From: CAMBDS01 sp964355675 | Lineage (GTDB): Bacteria > Electryoneota > AABM5-125-24 > Hatepunaeales > Hatepunaeaceae | Direction: 5' to 3' | DNA: 64,000 bases | Assembly: GCA_964355675.1 (NCBI GenBank) | Contig: CAYHEC010000019.1 | Span: 1 to 64,000 of the forward strand | Shown here: in pieces, positions 24,292 to 34,681 of the stretch | How the letters are laid out: each line of letters begins with the position of its first letter | Numbering within the stretch: the stretch's first letter is position 1 | Translations under genes and position numbers: made by a program | Notes under the pieces: generated by a model | Databases searched by the model: none | The model's input: only the letters and a program-made list of their open reading frames with translations | What the model was told of the DNA's origin: nothing

Positions 24292-27200
24292 AAATCCTAA
24301 GGAAATTTTCGGTGAAGAATACCATTCTTCCTTTACGCATTCTCATGATTCTCGTCGTGGCCGGATTATCGTTGCAGTGTCAGGAGAAAGGCACGTTCAA
24401 TCCGGTCGGTCCGCCGACTCGAACTTTGCGGATAGACCGGCCTACTGCCAATCCGAACCGAATCGCGGCTGGCGGTGGCGAAAGTATTGTCAGTGGCTGG
24501 ATTATTGACCAGGATGACGAACCATACATCGGCAAACGAGTAACATTTCAAGCTCGTCGGGGAACGATCGACGCCGTCGATACGACCGATCAGGCCGGGG
24601 CATTCTCTGCAAGATATGTTTCCGGTGACGCTCCTGGAACAGATACAGTCACAGTATCGGTCGAAAATGAAACAGCCTCAGTTTACATTACTCTTACTGG
24701 TTCATCGGCAGATATAACGCTCCAGCTTGCAAAACTCTCCATTCTGGCAAATGGATTCGACACCACCCTCGTCACCGCTATTCTGATTGGACGTAGTGGA
24801 CCTCTCAACCGGATTCCAGTTCGTTTCGAAACGACTGCGGGCACATTTACCGGCCAGCGGACAACCTTCGGACAGACCGATATCGATGGGCGGGCGACTG
24901 TCGTAATCACATCATCTTCTTCAACTACGACTATTACTGCCACTATTACCGCGACGATTGAGGACGTTTCCACAATAGCTCCAATCAAAAGTTTCCAGCC
25001 GAGAATCCGACGGGGAGTCAGTGGTTTGTCGCATCGAGTTGAACCGGCGTCAGTGGATGCTGAAGCTTCAATTCCGATTACCTATCGCGGAGTGGATATT
25101 TCAGTCGAGGCTACCCCCGACCTGATCCCTGGCGATGGTCAATCAACTTCCGAAATTCGTGCCTTCATCAAGGAAGAAAACAATCAAGCTGTCCCCAATG
25201 CGCAGGTGACATTTTCAGCTCGGCTCGGCTCGATTCCAGTTCAAGCGTTTACGGATGGCGCGGGAGTGGTCCGCGTTAATCTTACCTCGGCGACTCTTCC
25301 CGGGGCGACCGACCGAGTTGTGGCGCGCTATGGTCCACTACTTGCCGATTCCGTTGAAGTGATTTATGCCGCCACCGTTGGTCGCATTGTACTAAGCTCC
25401 GACGTTCAGAGTTTTCTCGCAAACGGCAAGAACAACGCTACGATTACAGCGCAGGTTTTTGGTGGAACGGGCAGAGTCGCTCCTAATGTCGAAGTCTCTT
25501 TTACGACTGATACCGGTTTTGTCTTCCCTCAGCGAGTGGTTACCGATATCGATGGCAAAGCGGTCACCAGACTTACAAGCCCCGGCAGTAGTGATAACCT
25601 GATGGTGACGGTGCGCGGCGAGGTCGTCCAGAGCGCAGGCAGTGAGGATTTATCATTGCCGAACCAATTATTCAGTGAATTGCGACGGAGTGTCCTCACA
25701 CTGTCCCAAGGATCGGCAAACCTCGCAGTCGGACCATTTGCTTCCCGATCTGAACCTGCTACGCCGAGGCGATCTATTGCGCCCGGCCACGGTCAGCCTC
25801 AATTGACACCGGGTGTGGACGTTCTGTTGCGGGGTGTGGACACCCCGCAACAGCGTAATACTCAGCCTCCATCATTGCAGGGTGTGGACACCCCGCAACA
25901 GCCTATATCAAAAGACACTCTGCGGTCTCCCGAATCGCTTGCTGTTGAATCGCAGGTTTCGATTTTGGCTCGAGGAGTCCAACTGAGTCTATCAGTGAAT
26001 CCTGACTCGTTGGTAGCGAGAACTGGCTCTCTAAGTGCCCTGAGCGCTCATGTTTTTGAGACAACATCCGGTAATCCGGTAATCGGGGATACCGTCAGGT
26101 TTGGTACAACATTTGGGTCGGTTCCCGGTTCGGCAATTCTTGATGATGAAGGAATCGCTCACGCCAACTTCACTGCTGGGGATCAAGTCGGAACCGCAGT
26201 CGTTACGGCAAGATATGGATCAGTATTTCGCACGGATGCAACCATCGAATTGTTGCCGTTAATTGGGCGGTTAATGCTCCGTGCCGACCGTTTATCGATC
26301 AGATCCGGGGGAATAGATTCATCCTCCATCACCGCCCAGCTCTTTGATCCGCTTGGCAATTCCGTTCCCAATATCGAAATTACTTTCAGTTCTGATCATT
26401 TGCCAGGTGAATTCGTTAGCAAGGTAACCAATGCCGATGGCTTGGCCTCTTATGTCATTGTATCGCCGGCCTTTGAATTAGACAGTGCATTCCGGGTTAT
26501 CGCGGTAGCGGGAGCAATATCAGAAGAAATCAGGATTAGAGTCCGGGCAATTTCGCGCTCGATTGGAGCGGATCCAGATAGTCTTTCGAGCGGCAGTAGT
26601 CAACCGGTTACAATTACTTTTGAGGCATTCGAATCAGCGACTCATCGTCCGATATTGGGAGATACTGTTTGGTTCTCGGCGACAGGTGGAGTTGTCCAGC
26701 CTTTTGCGATACTCAATGCTGAAGGCGTGGCGAGAACGACTTTCAGGGTGGGCAGTGAGCCCGGAACTGCATTAGCCATCGGGCAACTGGGAGGGCTGAA
26801 GCCTGATACGGCGCGAATGGTATTGGTCGAACCGGTTCACAGTGTTGTTACTAGAGTTGCCCGTCGCTCCATACTTGCCAACGGCGTCGATACAACGATT
26901 GTTACTGCAATTGTTTCCAATATACTTGGTCAGCCTGCTCCGCGCGTCTGGGTCAGCTTTAGAACGAACTCCGGAACGCTTACACCGGCGGTAGCCCTCA
27001 CCGACTCGACCGGATTGGCTCGAGTACAATTTCAGTCATCTGCCGATAACAACGACAGTCACTCTGAAATTATCGTTAGCGCGATCGAAGGAATTGTTGC
27101 CCTCGCACCACAACCCCGTGACATTGTGCCGCAATTATCTAGACCAAGCCCATCCCGCGCCTTGAACGGCATTCCGGCGTGGCTTCAAAATCCACAACCG

Positions 27201-30200
27201 AAATTGTCGCAGGATGCTTTTACCTTAAAGACAGTCCCCCTGAGTGGGGATGCCCCGAGCCATTCAGGTGAATCAATTATTCCTTCGATTCCCGCCTTGC
27301 CACGCATTTATGACGTGCACGACACGGTTACAGTTGAGACGCGCGGCGTGACCTTAACTCTGCGAGCCTCTATAAATTCGATTCGTGCCGACGGGAGAAG
27401 CCGGGCTGGCATTAATATTCAGTTGACGGAAACGACAACCGGTTCGGCAATCGCGACCGCTCGACTGCGAATTGGAGCTACCCGAGGAGCCATAATTGCC
27501 GAGGGCGTAACCCGGAATGATGGTACGTTTACCGATAGCCTTACGGTAGGAGTCGTGCCGGGAAACTGCGTGGTCAGAGTCACGTATGGAAATCTGATAT
27601 TGGCATCGGATACGTTGGAATTTACCCCTGATCCAGCGAGGCAGAATCTTAATTTCCAACTTGATACTTTGCAGGCAACCGCCGGATCTGACGAGCGCAT
27701 CCACCTGTCTGGGCGAGTCGTCGATGAGGATGGAGCTCCTTCTAATGGAATTGGTGTAAAGTTTACTCTGGAGGGAGCCCTCTGGGCATTGGTCGATCCC
27801 TCAGAAAACATCCAAGTCACCCGCTACGAAAATACCTTCCGCGTCGATGACAGGGAAGCAATTACTTCGCTAAGACTTCTCGCGCAATTACGCGGCGTCG
27901 AAAGCGTTCAGACTCAAATTCTTCTTAACAGAACGCTCCTCGACCAGGTGGCGCTCCCACAAGCCGATCTTTGGGGTGATTACACCCTATCACTACCAAC
28001 CGATCGGCTCCTCGATGGAGTCAATCGTCTTGAAATCATCGGCGGCGATGTGGGTGGAGTCGTGGATCGCTTTTCCATTGCCGGAGTCAGACTGGGACTG
28101 ATGGGTAGCCACGTATTGAGTGAAGCGTTTACAGGCGAGGATGGTACGGTAGAAGCTGAATGGCCGGTTGGACCGGTTGCTGGAGTTGTCACGTTTAAGG
28201 CGGCGCTCACCGAAGCGCCAGCGCGTTTCATCCAACGAAACCTGCGGTTGACGCCAGGAAACCCTGTGGCGATCAGACTATCTACTGCCGCCGATACGCT
28301 CCTTGCCAATGGCGCTGAGGAGTCTTCTCTGCTCGCACTGGTTACCGACGCCAATGGTAATCCTGCCACCAGTGGTGTGCGAATTGCTTTCGCCACCGAA
28401 GATGGACAAATTCGTCCTCAAGAAGCTCAAACATTGGGCGACGGAACGGCGTCGGCGATCTACACTTCATCTGCTTCTGACCGTGATGTTCAAGCCGTAC
28501 TTACCGCCAGTGGCGGCGGAGCCGACGGTTTATGGCGGTTATTGCTAAGAGGCGCTCGTCTGAGATTGACAGTACCTGACGCGAGGTTGCTTGCCGATGG
28601 TAATTCTCAAATGGAAATTAGAGCCCGGCTTTCGACCGCCGATGGCGCGGCGGTTGCTGGCCGCCGGATTGATTTTGTCACAACACGCGGTTCCATAACA
28701 CCGTCCGCTCAGACCGGAAACGATGGAGTTGCTCTTGCAATATTGACAGCGGCTGATGTGGCTGACACCGCCAGAATAACCGCCGCATTCGGTCCGGTAA
28801 TCTCAGACTCCGGCCTTGTGATATTTGCTTCTTTGATAGATCATATCGAAATAACTTCCAGCCCTGAATCGATCCGAGCTGACGGTTTGGATAGTACTTC
28901 GGTGACGGTTACAGCAACTGACGGGCTGGGACGTGGGGCATCCGGCGTCAGGATCGATCTCAATATCGACAGAGGTAGAATCTCCTCGCGCCGGGTTCTA
29001 ACTGATGGCAGTGGGTCAGCGACGGTAAAAGTCTTCGGGACGGCTCTTTCTGAAGATGATTCGCTGAGAGTTGTGGCTTCGACGTCGAGCGGAAACCACC
29101 GCGATACACTTTATGTAAGACTTCGAGGAGTGACGTTTACTCTTCTCTCTGACCGTGACAGTCTCGCCGCAAATGGAGTCGCCACCGCAAGTGTAACGGC
29201 GCGAATAGTCGAAACGTCAAACGGTAACGCGGTTACAAGCGGTAGGGTGGCATTCTCGACCGATCTCGGCGGTATTTCCGCCACGGCAAATCTCGACCAG
29301 AGCGGTCAGGCTGTGGCAACATATACTGCCTCTGCAACGATTGGTCTGGCAACCGTGCGGGCGGTTTATGGCAATACCCTCAACGCTTCTGATACAATCA
29401 GACTCGTGGACAAGGTTGCCGCGCTCGAACTAACTGTGAGCCCGCAATTGATTCTGGCGAACGGCTCGCAAAGAGCGTTACTGATTGCCAGAGTGACCGA
29501 CTCATGGGGTGAGGGAGCGTCTCACGAGCAAGTTTCCTTTAATTTTGAGGGTGCGGGAACGGTCTCACCCAATGTCGGAATTACCAATGACGATGGCGAA
29601 TTCAGGGCGACCGCTCGAGGATTTGGTTCCTCTAATAATGGACGCTTACTTGTGACTGCGTCGATCCGGGGCGGAAGGTTTACTGAAACGGTTGCCATCG
29701 ATTTGCGCGGGGTAACACTCGACCTTGAAGCGTCACCTGTACTAATCGCCGGGGATGGGAGATCGGTTTCGACGCTCACGGCTCGGTTGCGTGAAACTTA
29801 TACCGGGCATCCCATCACTAACGACACCATCCGTTTTATGACCAGCGCCGGAATAATTACCCCTTTCCGATTGACTGATCAAAATGGCGAGGCATCAGTC
29901 AGCCTACGAAGCGACGCTCACCCCGCGATTGCGACTGTCGTTGCCGAATATGGCAATCGGCTTGCCGACACAGCTCAAGTCGCATTTGCCGGCAGATATT
30001 CCTACCTTGATTTGAGCCTTGAACGCCAGTCACTATTAGCGGATGGGGTTGATTCAGGCTTGGCAACAGTCCTATTAGTCGATACGTTGAGGCGACCCGT
30101 CGAAGGAGTTGCAGTATTTTTTACGCTTATCGATACACTCGGAACGCTATCCAATGACAGCGCCGTTACCGACAATAATGGACTTACCTCGATCTCTTGG

Positions 30201-33200
30201 CGTAGTACGGCCTCTCAAACCGATCTGAGTGCCAGAATTCGAGCGTCTGCCGGAGCCCTTGCCGATACAGCGAGGCTCTCGATGCGCGGCGTGACTATCA
30301 CGCTCTCTGCCAATCAAGATACCATCCCGGCGAATGGGGTGGCGGAGTCACGCATAACAGCTCAAGTTCGTGAAACAGTCCGAGGCAACCCTGTTACCGG
30401 CCGGTCAGTCTCGTTCCGTACGGATGCAGGCGTCATTCCTGCCCTCTCAAATTTAGATGAAAACGGCCAGACAACTGTTGCTCTTAGAGCCGCAGTTCAA
30501 CCGGGAACAGCGACGGTCACCGCCGATTTCGGGCGCAGTCTGTCTGCACAGCGTCGGGTTGCATTTATTCCGACGGTTGGCAGTCTTTCTTTTTCAGCTG
30601 GTCGAGCGAGGATTCTTGCTGATGGAACCGATACTACCCTTATTCGGCTAAGGCTTGTCGATGGCGCAAACAACCCAGCCCCAAATGTCAGAATAACTCT
30701 TGGAACTCCAGGCGGTGGACAGATTATCCCAAGTAATGTTGTCACCGATGAAGATGGTTCAGCCGAGGCGATCTACCGATCATTTGCCTTTAGTTCCGAT
30801 TCTATAGTCCAAATAACTGGCGTTGCGACTGGTGGAGCCGCCGCTCAGATATCAGTCAGAATCGTTGGATTAACACTTTTGCTTGAGGCCAATCCCGACC
30901 ACCTAAGCGCTAACGGACGTGCGGAGTCTCAGATTTCGGCAACTTTGTTCGAATCAATCCGCCACACGCCTCTCTCGAGTCGACGGATTGCCTACAGTTC
31001 TAATCGAGGCAGGATAATTGAATCGAACGAGACTGACGCGGATGGCATTGCGGTTGTCACTTTCACAGCTCCAAACGTTGCGGGTGATGTCCTGATTTCC
31101 GCTGATTACGGCGACACACTTACCGCGACGCTCACAGTGTCCTGCCAAGCCTCCGTGCCTCGTACCGCTGAACTGACGATAGACCCAATAACAGTATCGG
31201 TTGCAGGTGTTGGTCGTGACGAGAGTGCAGTTCTTACCGCACTCATCAGGGATGCCACCGGGCAAATTGTTGCTGATAACAATCTGATAGTCCTTAAGAT
31301 TGCGCCAAGCCGCGGAACCAGATTTCAGAACGATCTCGATACAATCGTTGTAAGGACGTCTGAAGGCATTGTCACGGCTAATGTACATTCGGGGGACACT
31401 CCCGGAACGGTACGGTTCCAAGTCTGGTTCGAAGGAAGGCTTCTTGCATCGGGTGGTGAGCTGACCGTAAGGTCGGGACCTGCCGCCCGCCTTCGAGTCC
31501 GACCAGATATCTCGACTATTCACATCCCCGCAGGAGGTTTTACCGCCTTTCCGGTATCGGCAACAGTGAGCGACAGGTTCGGTAATCCGGTCGAAGACGG
31601 TACTATTGTGCGGTTTAGCCTGAGTCCGGATACTCTTGCCAGCATCACTGGAGAGGGAAGAACAGCGGGAGGCGTAGTTTCGACGCCGGTGGCTCCCATC
31701 GATTATCCTACCGGGATCTGGCTTACCTACAGCAATGATGTGGCAGGCGAGGTGGTCTGGATACACGCTGTCTCAGGCGAGAATGTCCACGATTCATCTC
31801 GAGTTATTCTTCCCGGTGCGTTGCAGGGTGGTGAACCAGAGAGAATGGAAGCCGGATTCGATTCGCTCTCGCTGGTGGCTGACGGTCAATCAACTGCGCA
31901 ACTGACGATAAATTTGATCGACGCTGATGGACGCCCTGTGGCGGATATGACTCAGGTAAGACTATCCTCGACACTCGGCATCGTCCAAACCCCACGGTTC
32001 ACTGCAGGGGGAACTGCTACCGCGACCTACCGTGCCGGGAGAGTTTCCGGGATAGATACGGTTCGCATCGAGTCCGGAAATATCTCCGACCAGATCACTC
32101 TTCGACTGCGATCCGGTACGCCCGACCACCTGGAAGTAGTCGCAGATAGAGATCATCTTCGAGCTGACAGCACTGATAACACTACGATCACCGCTACCGT
32201 TTATGACCGTTTCGACAATCTGGTACTGCCCGGGACGCCGGTTCTATTTTTTACTACTCTGGGGTCTATAGATATCTTCAGTGAGACGAATGAGGAAGGA
32301 GTTGCTTCGGCTCTTTTAACTGCGGGAACAAGGACTGGTACGGCGATAGTGAGAGCCACTGCTGGGGAGGTGGATGCCATTACGACCGTCGTTTTTGAAT
32401 CAGGCGATCCGTCGAACGTGGTCTTTATCGGAGCCAATCGCCAGTCAATAGGTGTTAAGGGGGCAGGTCAACCGGAAACTGCAAACTTGATATTTGAAGT
32501 CCGCGATGATCGAGGCGTGGCAGTCGATTCGCTCCATAGCACATTCGTAAGATTCTTGCTTGATGGTCCCGTAAAAGTGATCGATCCCGATTCGTCGTCA
32601 ACGGACTCCATCGCTACTCTTTCACCCGATTCTGTACTTACCGACGCGCATGGCCAAGTGTCGGTCACGTTGCATTCTGGATATTTCGCAGGGGCAGTTG
32701 AAGTATCAGGGCGGGTTGGGGAGAGAATTGGCGGGCGAGCCATCGCTATTGCAATCCGCGGTGGGCCGCCTGATGAATCGCACTTTACAATCCAGCCAAA
32801 CCGTTGCGTCACTACTGGTATCGAGGGAACACCGACCGATACGACCTTGATTTCAGTGACACTGGGAGACCGATTCTCGAATCCGGTCACACCGGGAACA
32901 GTTCTCCGTTTCCGGTCATCTGGGGGAGTAATCGAGGGATCGGCAGTAACCGATACACTTGGGATTGCGACTGTTTTGCTGAGAACAACCCGTCCCTGGC
33001 CCGAAAATGGCATCGATACTATCGAAGCCCAAACCATTGACTTCCAAGACCGAGAAATCCGAGCCGTGACCACCATGCTGGTAACTGGCCCGACTATCGC
33101 CACGTTCGACACGGCTGACGGATGGGAAATTCCGTTTGGGTCTTACCATGACTTTGTATTAACTGTCGCCGATCTCTATGGGCACTCTTTATCTGCCGGA

Positions 33201-34652
33201 ACTGAGATACTGATCACGGCCACAGCTTTCGACGTGCGAGGTAATGCTCTTCAGGGAATTGTTTTAGCAGGACCCGGAACCGTTGAACCGATAGTGTTAT
33301 CCGAATGCGATCTGCAGACCGAATTTAGTGTTCGTCTCTTTAACTACATTAGTGGATTAGAAGCATCTGATCTTTCGGTAGTTGCCACGGTTACATCACC
33401 AAATGGTAACCGACAAGTCGTGACACAGGGATTAGGAGCGGCTCAAGTGTTCTCGACGGAATTTTCAAGGATTATCCTTTCACCGACGGAAATTGTGGCA
33501 GATGGAGCAGACGCATGCCTGATGCGCATCACTTTGTATGACACGCTTGGCATCGCGATCCAGAATGTACCGCCAGACAATATCCAGATTACTGCTGTTG
33601 GAGGCGACGTCATAGTAACTCCTCCAGCGGCAATCACGGATCAATTCGGCCGTGTAAATGCGGCTTTGGTTGGTCGAGCTGTCGGAGAAGCGAGAATTGA
33701 AACTCGCGTAAATGGCCAGTTAATCGATGAACAGCCCATTTTGACGCTCGTGGCAGGTCCTCCCACAGTGATGAGCGCTCAGGTGTTGAATAGACGACTT
33801 GAAGTAGGCGGCGATACTACAACTGTAGCTGTTGAAATTTCCGATGCCTTTGGCAATCCAACCGCCGACGGTACGGTTGTGACCTTCGACATCGATGACG
33901 GCAATTTCGATCCTGCGTCCACTACGACGAGAGACGGTCGCGCATCCACAGTACTTTCCAGTGGATATACTGCGGGAATAGTTCAGATCACGGTTCGTGC
34001 CTCTCGCCGAGGCGCGGCCGTGGTCGGGTTTATCCCTAACATTCGATACACCCCCGGACCTCCCGATCAGATCTCAGTAACCGCTCCAACTTTCTCGGTT
34101 GTTGTTGGAAGTGAATCGATCATAACTATTTCCGCCGTCGATCAATTCGGCAACGCTGTCAATGGAGGAGAATTAATTGATCTGATTGCTCAACCTAACG
34201 ATAATGGTGAGGACATTACCGCTTCGGTTAACACCGATACGATGGGCGTTGCTACGGCAACCTTCACTGCTGGAACGGTTGCGGGAGCACATTCGCGAAT
34301 CATTGCAACTTCAGATTCAGGAAGAGTATCGGGGCAGTCATCTCAGTTTACTTACAACCCCGGCCCACCCGGCGCATTAAGCTTGGTGGCTGAACCCGCA
34401 TCTCAGCAGGTCGGTAACGACGTCAACATAACAGCTACCGTTTTAGATACTTATGGAAATCCGGTCAGCGACACCACGCGAGTCGCCTTTACCAGAAATC
34501 CTGCGCTCGGAATTCTGAGTCCTTCCGCGATAAGAACTTCGGGTGGAGTTGCCCGCAGTGTACTTTCCGGGGTTGACCAAGCCGGGAATATTGAGGTGAA
34601 TGCAACATCGGCGGATGTTTCTGCATCAGTATTAGTCAGGTTTACACCTTGA
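24288..34652 (+). CDS. Giant Ig-like (Big_1/invasin type) repeat surface protein, putative lipoprotein
   Basis: 3454 residues from TTG 24288 (TTGA overlap with pilQ). Residues 15-30 are hydrophobic and lead into LSLQC, an imperfect lipobox, so it may be a lipoprotein. The rest is about 31 Ig-like domains of 80-110 residues by hand count, each with a LxANG/ADG strand, a GNPV-type turn, VxF, and a TDxxGxA strand. Over about residues 270-2300 two kinds alternate: one starts after RGV with a VTLTLxA strand, the other starts GRLxLS. The last 1000 residues use a plainer GNPVxDGTxVxF form. No T9SS tail. It is probably a long surface fibre or adhesin expressed with the pilus; the ligand is unknown. 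Confidence 0.85.
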   Translation: MKILRKFSVKNTILPLRILMILVVAGLSLQCQEKGTFNPVGPPTRTLRIDRPTANPNRIAAGGGESIVSGWIIDQDDEPYIGKRVTFQARRGTIDAVDTTDQAGAFSARYVSGDAPGTDTVTVSVENETASVYITLTGSSADITLQLAKLSILANGFDTTLVTAILIGRSGPLNRIPVRFETTAGTFTGQRTTFGQTDIDGRATVVITSSSSTTTITATITATIEDVSTIAPIKSFQPRIRRGVSGLSHRVEPASVDAEASIPITYRGVDISVEATPDLIPGDGQSTSEIRAFIKEENNQAVPNAQVTFSARLGSIPVQAFTDGAGVVRVNLTSATLPGATDRVVARYGPLLADSVEVIYAATVGRIVLSSDVQSFLANGKNNATITAQVFGGTGRVAPNVEVSFTTDTGFVFPQRVVTDIDGKAVTRLTSPGSSDNLMVTVRGEVVQSAGSEDLSLPNQLFSELRRSVLTLSQGSANLAVGPFASRSEPATPRRSIAPGHGQPQLTPGVDVLLRGVDTPQQRNTQPPSLQGVDTPQQPISKDTLRSPESLAVESQVSILARGVQLSLSVNPDSLVARTGSLSALSAHVFETTSGNPVIGDTVRFGTTFGSVPGSAILDDEGIAHANFTAGDQVGTAVVTARYGSVFRTDATIELLPLIGRLMLRADRLSIRSGGIDSSSITAQLFDPLGNSVPNIEITFSSDHLPGEFVSKVTNADGLASYVIVSPAFELDSAFRVIAVAGAISEEIRIRVRAISRSIGADPDSLSSGSSQPVTITFEAFESATHRPILGDTVWFSATGGVVQPFAILNAEGVARTTFRVGSEPGTALAIGQLGGLKPDTARMVLVEPVHSVVTRVARRSILANGVDTTIVTAIVSNILGQPAPRVWVSFRTNSGTLTPAVALTDSTGLARVQFQSSADNNDSHSEIIVSAIEGIVALAPQPRDIVPQLSRPSPSRALNGIPAWLQNPQPKLSQDAFTLKTVPLSGDAPSHSGESIIPSIPALPRIYDVHDTVTVETRGVTLTLRASINSIRADGRSRAGINIQLTETTTGSAIATARLRIGATRGAIIAEGVTRNDGTFTDSLTVGVVPGNCVVRVTYGNLILASDTLEFTPDPARQNLNFQLDTLQATAGSDERIHLSGRVVDEDGAPSNGIGVKFTLEGALWALVDPSENIQVTRYENTFRVDDREAITSLRLLAQLRGVESVQTQILLNRTLLDQVALPQADLWGDYTLSLPTDRLLDGVNRLEIIGGDVGGVVDRFSIAGVRLGLMGSHVLSEAFTGEDGTVEAEWPVGPVAGVVTFKAALTEAPARFIQRNLRLTPGNPVAIRLSTAADTLLANGAEESSLLALVTDANGNPATSGVRIAFATEDGQIRPQEAQTLGDGTASAIYTSSASDRDVQAVLTASGGGADGLWRLLLRGARLRLTVPDARLLADGNSQMEIRARLSTADGAAVAGRRIDFVTTRGSITPSAQTGNDGVALAILTAADVADTARITAAFGPVISDSGLVIFASLIDHIEITSSPESIRADGLDSTSVTVTATDGLGRGASGVRIDLNIDRGRISSRRVLTDGSGSATVKVFGTALSEDDSLRVVASTSSGNHRDTLYVRLRGVTFTLLSDRDSLAANGVATASVTARIVETSNGNAVTSGRVAFSTDLGGISATANLDQSGQAVATYTASATIGLATVRAVYGNTLNASDTIRLVDKVAALELTVSPQLILANGSQRALLIARVTDSWGEGASHEQVSFNFEGAGTVSPNVGITNDDGEFRATARGFGSSNNGRLLVTASIRGGRFTETVAIDLRGVTLDLEASPVLIAGDGRSVSTLTARLRETYTGHPITNDTIRFMTSAGIITPFRLTDQNGEASVSLRSDAHPAIATVVAEYGNRLADTAQVAFAGRYSYLDLSLERQSLLADGVDSGLATVLLVDTLRRPVEGVAVFFTLIDTLGTLSNDSAVTDNNGLTSISWRSTASQTDLSARIRASAGALADTARLSMRGVTITLSANQDTIPANGVAESRITAQVRETVRGNPVTGRSVSFRTDAGVIPALSNLDENGQTTVALRAAVQPGTATVTADFGRSLSAQRRVAFIPTVGSLSFSAGRARILADGTDTTLIRLRLVDGANNPAPNVRITLGTPGGGQIIPSNVVTDEDGSAEAIYRSFAFSSDSIVQITGVATGGAAAQISVRIVGLTLLLEANPDHLSANGRAESQISATLFESIRHTPLSSRRIAYSSNRGRIIESNETDADGIAVVTFTAPNVAGDVLISADYGDTLTATLTVSCQASVPRTAELTIDPITVSVAGVGRDESAVLTALIRDATGQIVADNNLIVLKIAPSRGTRFQNDLDTIVVRTSEGIVTANVHSGDTPGTVRFQVWFEGRLLASGGELTVRSGPAARLRVRPDISTIHIPAGGFTAFPVSATVSDRFGNPVEDGTIVRFSLSPDTLASITGEGRTAGGVVSTPVAPIDYPTGIWLTYSNDVAGEVVWIHAVSGENVHDSSRVILPGALQGGEPERMEAGFDSLSLVADGQSTAQLTINLIDADGRPVADMTQVRLSSTLGIVQTPRFTAGGTATATYRAGRVSGIDTVRIESGNISDQITLRLRSGTPDHLEVVADRDHLRADSTDNTTITATVYDRFDNLVLPGTPVLFFTTLGSIDIFSETNEEGVASALLTAGTRTGTAIVRATAGEVDAITTVVFESGDPSNVVFIGANRQSIGVKGAGQPETANLIFEVRDDRGVAVDSLHSTFVRFLLDGPVKVIDPDSSSTDSIATLSPDSVLTDAHGQVSVTLHSGYFAGAVEVSGRVGERIGGRAIAIAIRGGPPDESHFTIQPNRCVTTGIEGTPTDTTLISVTLGDRFSNPVTPGTVLRFRSSGGVIEGSAVTDTLGIATVLLRTTRPWPENGIDTIEAQTIDFQDREIRAVTTMLVTGPTIATFDTADGWEIPFGSYHDFVLTVADLYGHSLSAGTEILITATAFDVRGNALQGIVLAGPGTVEPIVLSECDLQTEFSVRLFNYISGLEASDLSVVATVTSPNGNRQVVTQGLGAAQVFSTEFSRIILSPTEIVADGADACLMRITLYDTLGIAIQNVPPDNIQITAVGGDVIVTPPAAITDQFGRVNAALVGRAVGEARIETRVNGQLIDEQPILTLVAGPPTVMSAQVLNRRLEVGGDTTTVAVEISDAFGNPTADGTVVTFDIDDGNFDPASTTTRDGRASTVLSSGYTAGIVQITVRASRRGAAVVGFIPNIRYTPGPPDQISVTAPTFSVVVGSESIITISAVDQFGNAVNGGELIDLIAQPNDNGEDITASVNTDTMGVATATFTAGTVAGAHSRIIATSDSGRVSGQSSQFTYNPGPPGALSLVAEPASQQVGNDVNITATVLDTYGNPVSDTTRVAFTRNPALGILSPSAIRTSGGVARSVLSGVDQAGNIEVNATSADVSASVLVRFTP
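25824..25898. repeat. Two palindromes inserted in frame in the giant Ig-like gene
   Basis: 25824-25853 is a perfect palindrome (arms CTGTTGCGGGGTGT and ACACCCCGCAACAG). 25875-25898 is a second, nearly perfect copy. Both are translated as GVDTPQQ in a Pro/Gln-rich linker between Ig domains. They belong to the GCAGGGTGT/ACACCCTGC palindrome family found in pilQ and between genes. Confidence 0.75.
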
Positions 34653-34681
34653 TTACTTTCAGCCTGACCAGTGCTACTTCC

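Noticed and set aside
24288..34652. Giant gene as an assembly artefact of collapsed or chained repeats
   Set aside because: The Ig-like domains differ strongly from each other in sequence and the frame is uninterrupted over 10 kb, which does not fit an assembly loop; long-read confirmation would still be useful.
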